A stretch of 64,000 bases of DNA from NCBI GenBank assembly GCA_951640165.1, contig OX621263.1:8562001-8626000 (forward strand), read 5' to 3'. The DNA is from Pseudoips prasinana (lineage: Eukaryota > Arthropoda > Insecta > Lepidoptera > Nolidae). A program made the translations under genes and the position numbers. Below the pieces are notes generated by a model, which was not told the origin of the DNA, ran no database searches, and saw nothing but the letters and a program-made list of their open reading frames with translations. Below, piece after piece: positions 35,501 to 50,500 of the stretch (its first letter is position 1; every line of letters starts with the position of its first letter).

Positions 35501-38500
35501 AAATGGAACTGTTGTTATTTGGTTATAAGGAAACTATCCCATATTTAAGTAATTTCTCATACAGAATACATGGGTAGGTTTTTTTAAAGTTTGTTTTTTT
35601 ATGCAATGCATTTAGTTTTAAGCAAATTTTGTTTTAATTATGTATTTAAAATATCACTTTTATATATAAATATCAGGCTTTTATGATTAAATTTCGATCA
35701 TATATATAAAAGTCGACTACAGTAAGATTTTATTAAGGGTCTGTTGTCAAGATAAAGTGTCGGATAGCTAACTACCAAACTGACAGATATAAGTTCTGGA
35801 TAAAACACATTGCGTTTCACCACCACCTTCCCGATAAAGTTGCCAGATAGCTATTCGGCAGTTACTAATAGGTAGGTTTGGCAACGTCGCATTTTGTGGT
35901 TCCGTCTTACGAAACAGACAACCTATAAATACATTTCTTATGATAAACACACCTAAAAATATCTTTTTACTATTTTTTTATGGTTAGCATTTTTAGGTTT
36001 GCATAAATATTGTAAAATATATCTTCTAACTATTATTTTATCAAATAAAAATACATACATAAGTTGTTTTTTTTTTGCGTGAAATTAAACGTACGAAAGT
36101 CAAATAAATAGACGTCAAATGTTAATGTCAACAAATTAATGTTGCGGTGTTTCGGTGGTGTTTTTCTTAGCGGTGTCGGATTTATGCGCGGTTCACGATC
36201 AAATAATTCATCAATTTCGTCTTCAATAGTATCAAATTTTTGCCATTTTATTCTAACAATAAACACCACCGAAATAAGCATCGAATGACATCTGTCGGAT
36301 ATCTTATCCATCAGTTGCTATCTGAAGCTTGATCTGGCCAATAGTTTACTTGGCAGTATATATTTATGGATTGTGAAACGCAAACGATAATTTTATTCGA
36401 TAGATAAGTTGCAAGTAGCTTATTCGGGACTTTACCTGGACATTGTGAAACAGCCCTAAGTAAATTTAGGTTAAAAAATATACAAATAAAATAATTTTGT
36501 ATAATCTTTATTTTTTTTAATCTCCAAGGCAACAGTATCAAATTTTTTTTTCTATAGTCGCTTGTGCAACACTTGTAATTAAATATCAGGTTTTTATAAT
36601 TACATTTTGAGCATATATGTATAAGTGGGAAAAAGTACGAATTTTTTAAGTCATTTTAGGATAAAAATACACGAATACAAATAATTTTATAAATTCTTTA
36701 TTTTTTTAAATCTCAAAGGCAACAGTATCAACCATTTTTTCTATAATCGCTTATGCATCCTTTGCCGTCCCATATATTATTTCAATCACCTATAATAGCA
36801 TTACTATAACTCAAACAGACTTGATTTAGGAAATAACAATATTTACAACAACCCATTTCTATGAAAACATTAAGAAATGGATGTAGATATCTATCTTCTA
36901 ACATAGTGGCGTCACACTTGGCAGCAGCGTTCAGTGGATCAGTCTGCCGCCGTATCCATGACCGTGTCCCCCGGCGGCATAACCTAGACCACCATGTCCC
37001 CCGGCGGCATAACCTAGACCACCATGTCCCCCGGCGGCATATCCTATAGCTATGGGCGCTGCTTCAATAACTGCTCCAGTACCGCCAAGCAGCAAAGCAC
37101 CATCATGAGCGGTCCTAGCGACCGCATCTGCAACAGCTTGTGCACGAGCAGCGCTAGCAGCTACAGCAGCGGCTTGAGCGCGAGCAGCATTCGCAATACG
37201 AGCAGCTTCAATTGCTCTAGTGTTAGCGATCGCGATAGCTTCCACGCGGGCAGCGTTAGCTACGCGTCCGGCTTCAGCAGCACGGGCTAATTCCATAGCA
37301 CTGGCGGCTCCAGCGCGATTGGCGGCTTCTGAAGCACGAGCATTTTCCCAAGCTGCTGCTTGAGCACGTTGGATGTGACTGACTCGAGCTGCGTCGTACG
37401 CGGCGGCGTTGTTCATAGCGTTGGCTTGTCCCCCCCGAGCGGCTGCCTCCGTGACACGAGCTCCTGAATAATAATAATAAAAATAAAAATATGTTTATTT
37501 CAAAAATCATGCATACAATAGATAATAATAATAGCCTGGGACATTATTTACACACGGCCATCTGACCTCAAACTAAGCAGAGCTTGTACTGTGGAAACCA
37601 GATAACTGATATACTATTTTTCTTTTGAAAATACATACTTATATAGATGACCGTGATAGTTAACAACAAATACTAAAAAAACGGACCAAGTGCGAGTCGG
37701 TCACGCGCACGAAGGGTTCTGTACTATTATCTATAAGAAACGAGCAAATAATTCACGTTTGTTGTATGGAAGCTCCCTTAAATATTTATTTTATTTTATT
37801 TTTTAGTATTTGTTGTTATAGCGGCAACAGAAATACATCATCTATGAAAATTTCAACTGCCTCACTATCACGGTTCATGAGATCCAGCCTGGTGACAGAC
37901 AGCGATGTCTTAGTAATAGGGTCCCGTTTTACCCTTTGGGTACGGAACCCTAACAACAAAATAAAACAAATATTTAAGGGGGCTCCCATACAGTGACCGT
38001 GAATTTTTTGCGCGTTTTATAGATAGTGGTACGGAACCCTTCGTACGCGAGTCCGACTCGCACTTGGCCGGTTTTAGTCTTGTTTAGTTTAGGTATGAGA
38101 TTACTATAGGGAGTTATAACCGAGGTCTCCGAGACCGATCGCGACCGCTGCAGAGATGATGCCAGTCTGCGCTGGTTGGGAGTCCGAGACTTTAGCCACA
38201 AAAAAAAAACATAAAATAAATAAAATGGAATAGTGAGTCAACCTTGAATAGCCACAGCTGCTGAATTGGCGATCTGTGTCGCATGCACGGCTTGTGCGTT
38301 CTGGATTGCGCTGAGGTGTGCTGCACCCGCCGCTGCTGCGCTGTTGAGCGCAGCAGTGGATCCTATTGCTGGTGCGGCAGCGACGATAGCAGGTCCGGCA
38401 ACCACACCGGTTAGGGGAGCGGCCGCTAAGCCTGCGCCGTGGCCGCTGAGCCCGAGGTCTCCGAGACCGATCGCGACCGCTGGGGAGATGATGCCAGTCT

Positions 38501-41500
38501 GCGCTGGTTGGGAGTCCGCGGCTTTAGCTACGAAAAAAACATACAATAAATTAAATTAAATTATATTTATTCAGCATATGGATATTAATATATACGAGTA
38601 CATAGATTATAAACACAAGGTCCGTCATAATAATAATATTGAATTCGTACCTTTATACAACATGTAACATAATTAACGCACACCCCAATTAGAATATTAT
38701 GTTTTAATCATAATACATACACAGATTTTTTTATTTAATATGTATATGCATTGTTATTTACAAAATTAGTTTCTTGGAGTAAAGTTTATTTTTCTTTATT
38801 TTGTATTGAATGGTGGAATTTGTATGAATACAAATAAAACTGCGATTTTAAAAGCCTTATTACTTTGACTTACGGTCCATATCAATTTGTTTTGACTGTA
38901 CAGGGTTAATAAGTAAATACATTCCGTAGATTTAATTATTTTGGAATAAAAAATTACCTATATTAAAAATGATATAAATCGATTCAGTAAACGATTCTGA
39001 ACAAACTATTTTCAGGATGTGCGTTAATTAAGTTACATGTTGTATAGACAGAACCATTCAGACAATGTGTAGTAAAATATAGCTAAGACTATAAATTTCG
39101 ATAATTAAACCTAAACATAATCTCTTTGACAATAACTTAATACAAGCTAGATAAATATCATTTCTATTATGAAATAAATTTTAAAAATGATTTAACAATC
39201 CGTGTACCTAAATATCTATATGTAACTAGAAATAATGATATATACTTAACCATATTACTACAAACATGTTCTGACTATTTACAAGTGCTTTTTTAAAGTC
39301 TACGTGAATAAAAACCAAAATATAAAATAAAATAAAAATAAAAATGGTTTTTATTCACGTAGACTTTAAAAAAGCGCTTGTAAATAGTCAGAACATGTTT
39401 GTAGTAATATAGTTGTATACATTATTATTTCTAGTAACATAGATATTTAGGTACACATTGAATGAAAACATTTATAAAATTTATTTTATTATAGCAATGA
39501 TATTTAGCTAGCTCGTATCAAGTTATCGTCAAGAGATTATGTTTAATTATCTAGTTTAAGTCTAATATTTTTACTACATATTGTCAATGGTTCTGTCTAT
39601 ATTAAGGTATTATTATTATGACGGACCTTGTGTGAATATCCTGGGACATTATTTACAGCCTTCTGATCTCAAACTAAGCAAAGCTTGTAATATAGACACC
39701 AGATAACTGATATACTATATATCCTACTTTTATTTTGTAAATACAAACTTATATAGATAATTACACAAAGACACAGAACAAACAGACATGTACATGCACA
39801 CAAATATCTGTCCTGAGTGGGAATCGAACCCACGACCTCCGGCATGAAAAGCAAGCATTTGTGAACCACGCCAACAGGCCCGTCAAATAAATGAAATGAA
39901 ATAATGATATAATGAAATTTGTTAACACGGGGGCACTTTTTATTTCCTAACGCTAATGAACGGCTAGCCCGACCCGATCGGAAAGAGGTCACGTACAGAA
40001 CCAACGGGTTTACGTGCTCTCAGAGCCCCACTGGGTTGTAGCCGACCTCCAAACTTCAATAAATGTCACTTTTTGGTCCGACCCGGGAATTTAACATAGG
40101 ATCTCACTATCTGCCGTTCTGTAAGGATTTAGGTATCTAAGCCAAGCTCTGAGCCCCCTTGTAACTTCTAAAATAAGAGAATGTTAAAACTAAAAAAATA
40201 CCATTGCCACGCAAACTTCCACCGAAAATTGGTTTGAACGAGATCTAGTAAGTAGTTTTTTATTAATACGTCGTAAATTGTAAACAGCAATTTATGTAAT
40301 TGTAAAATCATTAAATCAACTCAAATACTTGCTGCTACGGAACCCTTCATGGGCGATTACGACTCGCACTTGGCCGCTTTTTATTATTGTATGGAAATAT
40401 TCGTTATTGTTACTAAAATGAATTAGCAATATGAACGGATCTAGATACATAGCTCGATTACAATAGTACAAACTTACATTCAACCACTTTCTCTGCAGGA
40501 GCTCCGTACGCCACGGCGACGACCATAAGAATCTGAAAACAATTCATTTATATAATGTCCCCCTGGTCAAATTTATGGATGGCCAGTCTCAATGGAGACT
40601 AGCCATAGTTAGTTAGTTAGTTAGTTAGTTAGTTGGGCGATAGGTTTCAGCACTTAGCCTCCTAATTGGGCCATTGTGCGTGATACTTGTTTGGTTACTC
40701 GAACCATTTTAGTTCCATCCAGAAGTCCAGGAGACCACGAAAGCCTGGCCTGAGGGCCTCCTGCAGTGTCTTCGGATCTTTCAGAAACTTTGCCCGTTGG
40801 TAAGCAACACTCTTGCAGTGTAGCAGTACGTGTGCTGGTGTTTCTTCATTTTCAATGCACCATCTGCACAGGGGTGCACTTTCTCATTTTATGAGGCTAT
40901 AGCCTCTTTACATCATTCTGCCTCCCGCTTTGCTCTGGAGGGAAGTGGAACTATTCATTTTCTACTCCTCCTTTTTTCTGTTTCTGATTAAATTCGTTGC
41001 GGGATCCAAGACAGTTAAAGCGATTCCCCGGGACATGCCTGAGCTTCACCGCTCAGTGTCATTTCATTGTGTGCCACTGTTGATCCTGGCTTACAGGAGT
41101 TGCAGTGGTGGGTAAGAGGGAGGGACTAGTCCCGATAATAAAAAAAAAAAAAAAAAAAATCTGCACAGGGGGCTGTCATTGACGCCAATCTTGAAGAGGT
41201 GTTGGTTTAGTGTGCAGTGTCCGGTGATTGTGCCTATCACCATGCGTAGATCCTTCCTGTTCAGGTGTAATAGATTACGCGATAAGCGTTTGTTGAGAGA
41301 TGGTAGAAATTGTTTTGTCTGTCTGCACGATTCCAGATCTATCCACTCTTTTTCATGTTTTTGTGTGGTTTTCTCACACAGCCATGATTTCAGTTGGTTA
41401 TAGGGTATGGGTACAATGGGTTCAGGTCCCATTGTTGTCGGAGACTAGTCATATGCGCGGGACATATAAGACTATAGTAGCCTGTTGGCGTGGTTGGCAA

Positions 41501-44500
41501 ATGCTTGCTTTTCACGCCGGAGGTCGTGGGTTCGATTCCCAACCAGGACAAGTGTTTGTGTGCATGAACATGTCTATTTGTCCTGAGTCTGGGTGTAATT
41601 TATCTATAAGTATGTATTTACAAAAGTAAAGTAGTATATGTAGTATATCAGTTATCTGTTTTCCATAGTACAAGCTCTGCTTAGTTTGCGAACAGATGGC
41701 CGTGTGTAAATAATGTCCCAGGATATTATCTATACATATAATAAAATCGTAGGAAAGTCAAAACTGTGCATTGAATATTTTTTTTAAAGGATACTTGGGC
41801 CGTGATCTACAATTGATATCGAAGTCAAAAATATCGTTTTTAGAATTTTTCTCTGTTTGTCTGTATGTATGTCCGGGCTAAACTCAAAAAGTACTGCATG
41901 ATTTACTTCAAATTTGCATGAATATTACTAAGAGGTCGGGTCAACATATAGGGTACATATTATCACGCTATCATCTACGGGGGAGGAGCTGTGATAATTT
42001 ATAAAGTTTAACGCGGGTAAAACCGCGGGGCACAGCTAATACTTATTATTTATTATATTATACTCGTGAGTGCATTATGTATATTTCTAATTAAGTATTA
42101 TGTATATTTCTAATTAGTAATTTCTTAAAGATCGGACTTGCCACAGCAATTATCACCGAAAAACCAAATGCAAAGGTATAGACATATGGTTGACTACTCA
42201 GAACAATATTTGCAAGCAACAGAATGCTTTCCAGACTTAGTTATAATTATAAGGGCTGTTTCGCACTACGTACGATCCGATAATAATATTATCCTGGAAC
42301 ATCATTTATTTATGTGAATGGGACAACCGGAAGGGGAAGATTACGTCCAACATTCTCTGACCACATTGGAGATGTTCTCAAGAAAGGGCAGGTCAGAAGT
42401 ACCCTAAACCGGCGAGCATGTATGAAGAATATAATGACAGTAATCGAGGCAAAAGAAGTATGCAAAGATCGTGACAAATGGAAATCCGTTGTCTCTGCCT
42501 ACCCCTCTGGGAAACAGGCGTGAGTCTATGTATGTATGTATGTATTATTTACACACGGCAATCTGTTCCTAAACTAAGCCGAGCTTATTTTTATGGGTTG
42601 CTAGTAGTTATTGGGGTTGCGTACCCAAAGGGTACCGTAATACGGGACCCTATTACTAAGACTTCGCTGTCTGTCTGTCCGTCTGTCACCACACTGTATC
42701 TCATGAACCGTGATAGTTAGACAGTTGAAATTTTCACAGATGATGTATTTCTGTTGCGGCTATAACAACAAATAACAAAACGAAAGAACAAAATAAAATA
42801 AATATTTTAGGGGGGCCCCATACAACAAAAGTGAAATTTTTGGTTGTTTTTATAGATTCGACGCACTTGATTTGTATTTATTTATATTGACTAATAGAGA
42901 TATCTCGACTAATATTATAAATGCGAAAGTATCTCTGTCGCTCTTTCAAGCCAAAACTACTGAACCGATTTACATAAAATTTGGTACACAGATAGTCTCG
43001 TGCCTGAGAACGGACATTGGCTACTTTTGAATGCGAAAAAATGGTTGTAAGGGGATGAATGAGGAGATGAAAATTCGTATGGAAGTATCGTAATTTTTGG
43101 GGCTGGAAGCTTGAAACTTATTTTATAGGCTGTTGATACGATATAAATAAATATGAAATTCAAAGTTTGTAAATGTTTTACCCTCAAGGGTGTAAAATAA
43201 CAATAGAAAATGGGGGATGAAGGTTTGTATGGAAATAATTAAGATTTATGTGAATCACACTAATATTTTAAAGGCGAAAGTTTGTGAGTGTGTATGTTTG
43301 TAACTTCTTCCCGGCTAAACGGATGAAGCGATTTTGATTAAATTTGGCACAGAGTTAGCTTACATCCTGGATTAACACATCACACTAATATTATAAAAGC
43401 GAATGTTTGTGAGTGTGTATGTTTGTTACTTCTTCACGGCTAAACGGCTGGAGCGATTTTAATAAAATTTGGTATGGAGTTAGCTTACATCCTGGATTAA
43501 CACATAGGCTATCACAACTAATATTATTTAGGCGAAAGTTTGTGACTGTGTGAGTGTGTATGTTTGTTACTTCTTCACGTCTAAACGGCTGGAGCGATTT
43601 TAATAAAATTTGGTATGGAGTTAGCTTACATCCTGGATTAACACATAGGCTATCACAACTAATATTATAAAGGCGAAAGTTTGTGACTGTGTGAGTGTGT
43701 ATGTTTGTTACTTCTTCACGTCTAAACGGCGGGAGCGATTTTAATTTAATATAATTTGGTAGGGAGGTAGTTGATACCCTGGATTAACACATAGGCTATA
43801 ATTTATACAGTTTACCGTGGGTAAAATCGCGGGCCACAGCTATTGTTTAATAACTTTGCGACAAGAGACAAAATATCACACTAATATTATAAAGGTGCAA
43901 GTTTGTGAGTGCGTACGTTTGTTACTTATTCACCCAAAAACTACCGAACGCGTTTTGATGAAACTTTGTAGTAATATAGCTTATACAACATGTAACGTAA
44001 TTAACGCACACCCTCAAACACCCCAATTAGAATATTATGTTGTAATGATAATACATACACTGAATTTTTTATTTAACATGTACATGCATTGTTATTTACT
44101 AAATTAGTTTTTTGGAATAATGTTTATTTTTCTTTATTTTGTATTGAATGATGGAATTTGTATGAATACAAATAAAGCTGTGATTTTAAAAGTCTTATTA
44201 CTTTGACTTACGGTCTATTTCAATTTGTTTTGACTGTTCAGGGTTAACATGACAGTAATTTCCGTAGTTTTAATTATTTTGTAATAAAAAATTACCTATA
44301 TTGAAAATGTTATAAATCGATTCAGTAAACGATGATGAACAAACTATTTTCAGGATGTGCGTTAATTAAGTTACATGTTGTATATCCGAATAACACATAG
44401 GCTACAATTTATAAAGTTTAACGTGGGTAAAACCGCGGGGCACAGCTAGTTAGTATATATTTCCTCTTACCATAAACGGAGACATGTTTTTAATGCAGCG

Positions 44501-47500
44501 AGTGCGCACGACACCGTTAAATACGAGTTATAACTATTAATTGTTGTGTTCTGCAAAGCGCACGCGGCTTATATACTGCAGTGATTAAACGAATTAACAT
44601 AATAAGTGGTTTGACGCATATTTGAATATGCATTGCTCGATATTTAGGCAAAAAGTAAACCGACTCGTCGTTATAAATACGCAATCGATTCAGACCATGA
44701 CGATTACGTTTGTCCCAATGACATAATGTCACTGCTGTTTTTGAAGTGAACACTTCTTTAGCGGCGTTGTGCACCGTTTTGGGATGGGTGAAAAGTGTTA
44801 AACTCGCGTCAGGACACGTGACCTGATCGAATATTCGTAAGGCGAAGGCTCTTTTTAGGATTCAGTACCCAAAGGGTAAAATGGGATCCTATACGGGACT
44901 TCGATGTCTGTCAGTCCGTCTGTCTGTCACCATGCTGTATCTCATGAACCGTGATAGTTAGACAGTTGAAATTTTCACAGATGATATATTTCTGTTGCCG
45001 CTATAACAACAAATACTAAAAAAACAAACTAAAATTAATATTAGGTCTTTACCTATGAAATTGCCGTTCTGCAGTACTGGCCATTTCAAATCAAAATAAT
45101 TTTTGTTTGGCTAAGAATTCTAATTTCAAATTAATTTTATTTTAAAAACATGGATTCTTTTTTCCAAAAGTAGTCATTTCTTTATTGATTAGTGTTACAT
45201 TTTCATCGCATTTCAATCTTTTTCTTCATCATGGATACGTTAAAAATTCGAGTAATTATGGAATATGAGTACCGTCGTGGCAGCAACGCGGCACAAGCGG
45301 CACGCAACATCAACGACGTTTACGGAGCTAACACTACAAACCAACGCACCACCTGTTATTGGTTTGCTCGCTTCCGTTCTGGAAATTTCGACCTGAAAAA
45401 TGAACCTCGCGGTCGTCCGAAGACTTTGGTCGACAATGACGAATTAAAGGCGGTTGTGGAAGCTGATGATACACAATCTACGGCTGAATTAGCAGCAGCT
45501 TTCGACGTTAGCGTCAAAACAATATTGGTCCATTTGCGTCAAATTGGCAAGGTAAAAAAGCTTGACAAATGGGTGCCCCACGAACTCAATGATCGCCAGC
45601 GCGAAGTACGCGTCGAGACGTGCCTTGCACTGCTCAACAGACACACAAATGAAGGAATTTTGAACCGCATTGTTACCTGCGATGAAAAATGGATTCTGTT
45701 TGATAACCGCAAGCGCTCAGCAAGTTGGTTGGATCCTGGTTCAGCACCTAAACAATGCCCTAAACGAAAACTTACCCCTAGAAAAGTGATGGTCACTGTT
45801 TGGTGGTCTAGCGCCGGTGTGATTCATCACAGCTTCTTACCAAACGGGGTGAGCATTACTGCAGATGTGTACTGTGAAGAACTGAGCACAATGATGGAGA
45901 AGCTGGCGCATCTCCAACCAGCATTGGTCAATCGCTCGTCTCCGCTGCCCCTGCACGACAACGCGCGACCTCATACTGCACAGCAGACGGTCTCCAAGTT
46001 GCAAGAACTGGGGTTGGAAGCTCTCCGTCATCCGCCCTACTCACCAGACCTTGCGCCTACAGACTACTACTTTTTCCAGAATTTGGATAACTTCTTGGCG
46101 GGAAAAAAATTCAATACCCGAGAGGCAGTACAAAATGCCTTTGAAGAATTTGTTGCCTCCCGTCCAGCTGATTTCTTTAAGAAGGGCATCAATAAACTGC
46201 CACTGCGATGGCAAAGATGCATTGATTGCATGGGTGATTACTTCGATTAATACAAATAAAAAAATTCATGAAAAAAATTCGTTTAAATTTTTTCATACAA
46301 AACGGCAATTTCATAGGTAAAGACCTATTATTTAAGGGGGCTCCCATACAACAAACGTGAATTTTTTGCTCGCTTTTATAGATAATGGTACGGAAGCCTT
46401 CATGCGCGAGTCCGACTCGCACTTAGCCGGTTTTTTTTTATTTGTTTACAGTGAGCCTAGGATGTTTCCACTGCTTCACCGGAGCATATCCCTACTGTGT
46501 GATAGTAGTTTCATAATAATATATCCTGGGCCATAATTCACACACGGCCATCTGATCCCAAACTAAGCAGAGCTTGTACTTAGGAAACCAGATAAATGAT
46601 ATACTACTTTTCTTTTGTAAATACAAACTTATATAGATAATTACCTACACCCAGACTCAGGAGAAACAGACATGTTCATGCACACAAATATCTGTCCTGG
46701 GTGGGAATCTAACCCACGAACTGCGACGTGAAAAGCATTTCTTTACCAACCACGCCAACAGGTCCGCTAAGTGTCAATGGAATCCCCCTTCTAGAAGCTG
46801 TGCTACCATCAGCTTTTAATAAGAGTTCGGCAATAATCAAACAATATCCGCATATTGTAATGATTTTGAGTAAAAATATATGATTATTATCACGAATACA
46901 TAACCTTCGTTACTATTTGATTTCGTGTATTGTATTAATGATATGATTGATGATTTAATAATATGATTTATGTTGATATCTTTTTCCTTACTTATGCTAG
47001 GAAAGACAGTCTCGGCCGATAGCAAATCGTCTTTCAATACTACTCAAGAGAGGTAGGGCACAGAGTTGATTCGCTCAAAGAGCAACACCGGGGGAAGTAC
47101 TTCCACCTTACAGAAGACATTCCTTGATAATAACATTAATAACTTAATGTTGTGTTTCTGCATGTGAGTAAGGTCGCCAGAGCTCATCGGGGTGGGGGGA
47201 AGGGTCAGCAACACTAGTATGCTGACTCTTTTAAAGACCGGTAACGCATCCGCGACCCCTTTGGTGTTGCCATTGCTATGTTAGTGTACATGGGCGGCGG
47301 TGATCACTTACCATCAGGTGACCCACTTTCTCGTTTGTCGCCCACTTATAAAATACTTTAAGAAACTGTATGCCTGGGACTGATCTCATTGCTTCCGCAA
47401 CTTATACAATGATAATTGTCCCCAGGTTCTGTTCTGCCATCGGTTCAGGAGGCATCCTCCCTACCACATACGTCTACGCGGGAGAAATGTGGTGGCGCTC

Positions 47501-50500
47501 AGCTCGAAGAATAGCCCTACTCCTGTGTCCCGTGGCCGCCGCGCTCGGACCACTGATAGCTTCAATGCTCGCTGTGGCGGTGTTGCCTGATAACGGACCC
47601 GATACTTTGGTAGAGAACAAGGAACACTTTAGTGCTTGGCACAGGTAAGAGACATCTCAGTGATTATGGCCTGTGACTGTGTCACGGCGCGTTAGGACCG
47701 CTGCTAGCTGTGGCGGTGTTGCTTGATAACGGACTCGACACTTTGGTAGACAATAAGAACACTTTAGTGCTTGGCACAGGTAAGAGACATCTCAGTCAGA
47801 ATGGCCTGTGACTTTGTCACGGCGTGTTAGGACCGCTGCTAGCTGTGGCGGTGTTGCTTGATAACGGACTCGACACTTTGGTAGACAATAAGAACACTTT
47901 AGTGCTTGGCACAGCTAAGAGACATCTCAGTGATTATGACCTGTGACTGTGTCACGGCGCGTTAGGATCGCTGCTAGCTGTAGCGGTGTTGCCTGATTAC
48001 GGACCCCACACTTTGGTTGAGAACAAGGAACACTTTAGTGCTTGGCACAGGTAAGAGACTCAGAATGGCCTGTGACTTGGTCACGACGCTTTAGGACCGC
48101 TGCTAGCTGTAGCGGTGTTGCCTGATAACGGACCCGACACTTTGGTTGAGAACAAGGAACACTCTAGTGCTTGGCACAGGCAAGAGACGTCTCAATCAGA
48201 ATGGCTGGTGATTGTGTCACGGCGCGTTTGGATCGCTGCTAGCTGTAGCGGTGTTTCCTGATAACGGACCCGATACTTTGGTAGAGAATAAGGAACATTT
48301 TAGTGCTTGGCACAGGTAAGAGACATCTCAGTGAGAACGGTCTGTGACTCTGTCACGGCGCGTTAGGACCGCTGCTAGCTGTGGCGGTTTTACCTGATAA
48401 CGGACCCGACACTTTGGTAGAGAATAAGGAACACTTTAGTGCTTGGCACAGGTAAGAGACATCTCAGTGATTATGGCCTGTGACTGTGTCACGGCGCTTT
48501 AGGACCGCAGCTAGCTGTGGCGGTGTTGCCTGATAGCGGACCCGACACTTTGGTTGAGAACAAGGAACACTTTAGTGCTTGGCACAGGTAAGAGACATCT
48601 CAATCAGAATGGCTGGTGATTGCGTCACGGCGCTTTAGGACCGCTGCTAGCTGTGGCGGTGTTGCCTGATAGCGGACCCGACACTTTGGTAGATAATAAG
48701 GAACACTTTAGTGCTTGGCACAGGTAAGAGACATCTCAATCAGAATGGCTGGTGATTGTGTCACGGCGCTTTAGGACCGCTGCTAGCTGTGGCGGTGTTG
48801 CCTGATAGTGGACCCGACACTTTGATAGAGAATAAGGAACACTTTAGTGCTTGGCACAGGTAAGAGACATCTCAATCAGAATGGCTGGTGATTGTGTCAC
48901 GGCGCTTTAGGACCGCTGCTAGCTGCGGTGGTGTTGCCTGATAGCGGACCCGACACTTTGGTAGAGAATAAGGAACACTTTAGTGCTTGGCACAGGTAAG
49001 AGACTTCACAGTCAGAATGGCCTGGGACTATGTCACGGCGCAATAGGGCCGTTGCTAGCTTCTATATCAGGTGTTGCCTATTAACGGACCATAATTATTG
49101 TATTATTTGATTATTAGCAAAATTCGCGTATCCTGATATCACAACAATAACAAAAATAAGTCGCGGTTTCCCCCTTTTTAAACTTAATAAATTATAGACT
49201 CACGTCTGTTTCCCAGATGGGTAAAGACAACGGATTTCCATTTGTCACGATTTTAGCACACCTCTTTTGCCTCGTTTACTGTCATTATATTTTTCATACA
49301 CGCTCGCCGGTTTAGGGTACTTCTGAGCTGGCCTTTCTTGAGAGCGTTATTCGGATAAATAAGCTACATTACTGCAAAGTTTCATCGAAGTCCGTTCCGT
49401 AGTTTTTGCGTGAAAGAGTAATAAACAGCCATACATGCACACATCCATATTCACAACTTTCACATTTATAATATTAGTAGGATAGGATATCCATTTGTTA
49501 CAACATACAAATGGCATGTTTGACTCAGTCGTATATAATTAAATAGTATATACTCGTATATGTGTATATAAGTACGTTTGTATTGAATATAATCAACTAT
49601 GTTACGAGGACTGTATCGCAATTTGGACTCATTAGATACCTCTATATTTGAGCATGCTTATAAAATGGCTATGTAACGTGAACTGAAAAGGTAAAATTAA
49701 TCAAGAAGTGTAAAAATTAAAAAACACATTGCCAGCAGTTCGAATGCAGAGTAATTTAAAATTGCTATCATCATCATCAGCCGTAAGACGTCCACTGCTG
49801 GACAAAGGCCTTCTCCAAAGATCTCCACAATTGACGGTCTTGCGCTATTCGCATCCAGCGGCTTCTACCCTCACAAGATCAGCGCTCCTTCTTGTATGGG
49901 GCCTGCCCATGCTGCGTCTTCCGGTTCGTGGTCGCCACTCGAGAACCTTTCCGCCCCAGCGGACGTCGGCTCCACGAGCTGTGTGCCGTCCATTGCCTGG
50001 GACATCATTGCTAATTATTATTTTATTTTTATGATTGTAAATTAGGGGATCGACGCCAGCCCTTGGGTCACTCGAAGCCTAAACGTAGATACACACCTAC
50101 TACAACATGTAACGTAATTAACGCACACCCTCAAACACCCCAATTAGAATATTATGTTAAAACCATAATACATACACTGAATTTTTAATTTAACATGTAT
50201 ATTCATTATTATTTACTAAATTAGTTTCTTGGAATAAAGTTTATTTTACTTTATTTTGTATTAAATGATGGAATTTGTATGAATACAAATAAAACTGCGA
50301 TTTACAAGTCTTTTTACTTTGACTTACTGTCCATTTCAATTGGTTTTGACTGTACAGGGTTGATATGACTAAATACTTCATTCTCATTCATGCCAATCAC
50401 CGAGAAAGACATTATATTATCCATAAAATCCATATCCACCAAAGCGGTAGGCAACGACGGACTTCAACCACTGATGATTACTATCATTACGGAGGAACTT

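Larger units (their letters stand above)
44850..46437 (+). repeat. Interspersed repeat split by a mariner
   Basis: The left part 44850-45041 (ggattcagtacccaaagg, ctcatgaaccgtgatag) and right part 46328-46437 (atttaagggggctcccatac, gagtccgactcgcacttag) together form one copy of the family at 58120-58400. Confidence 0.75.

Noticed and set aside
37024..37290. Serine-rich open frame on the plus strand
   Set aside because: It is the antisense shadow of the alanine-rich exon 4; the minus strand has the signal peptide, phases and stop that make sense.
38266..38559. Alanine-rich plus-strand frame opposite exon 3
   Set aside because: Antisense shadow of the GC-rich exon; no splice sites support it.
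44517..44774. 85-codon minus-strand frame upstream of the secreted-protein gene
   Set aside because: It overlaps the promoter and TATA box of that gene and has no family resemblance.
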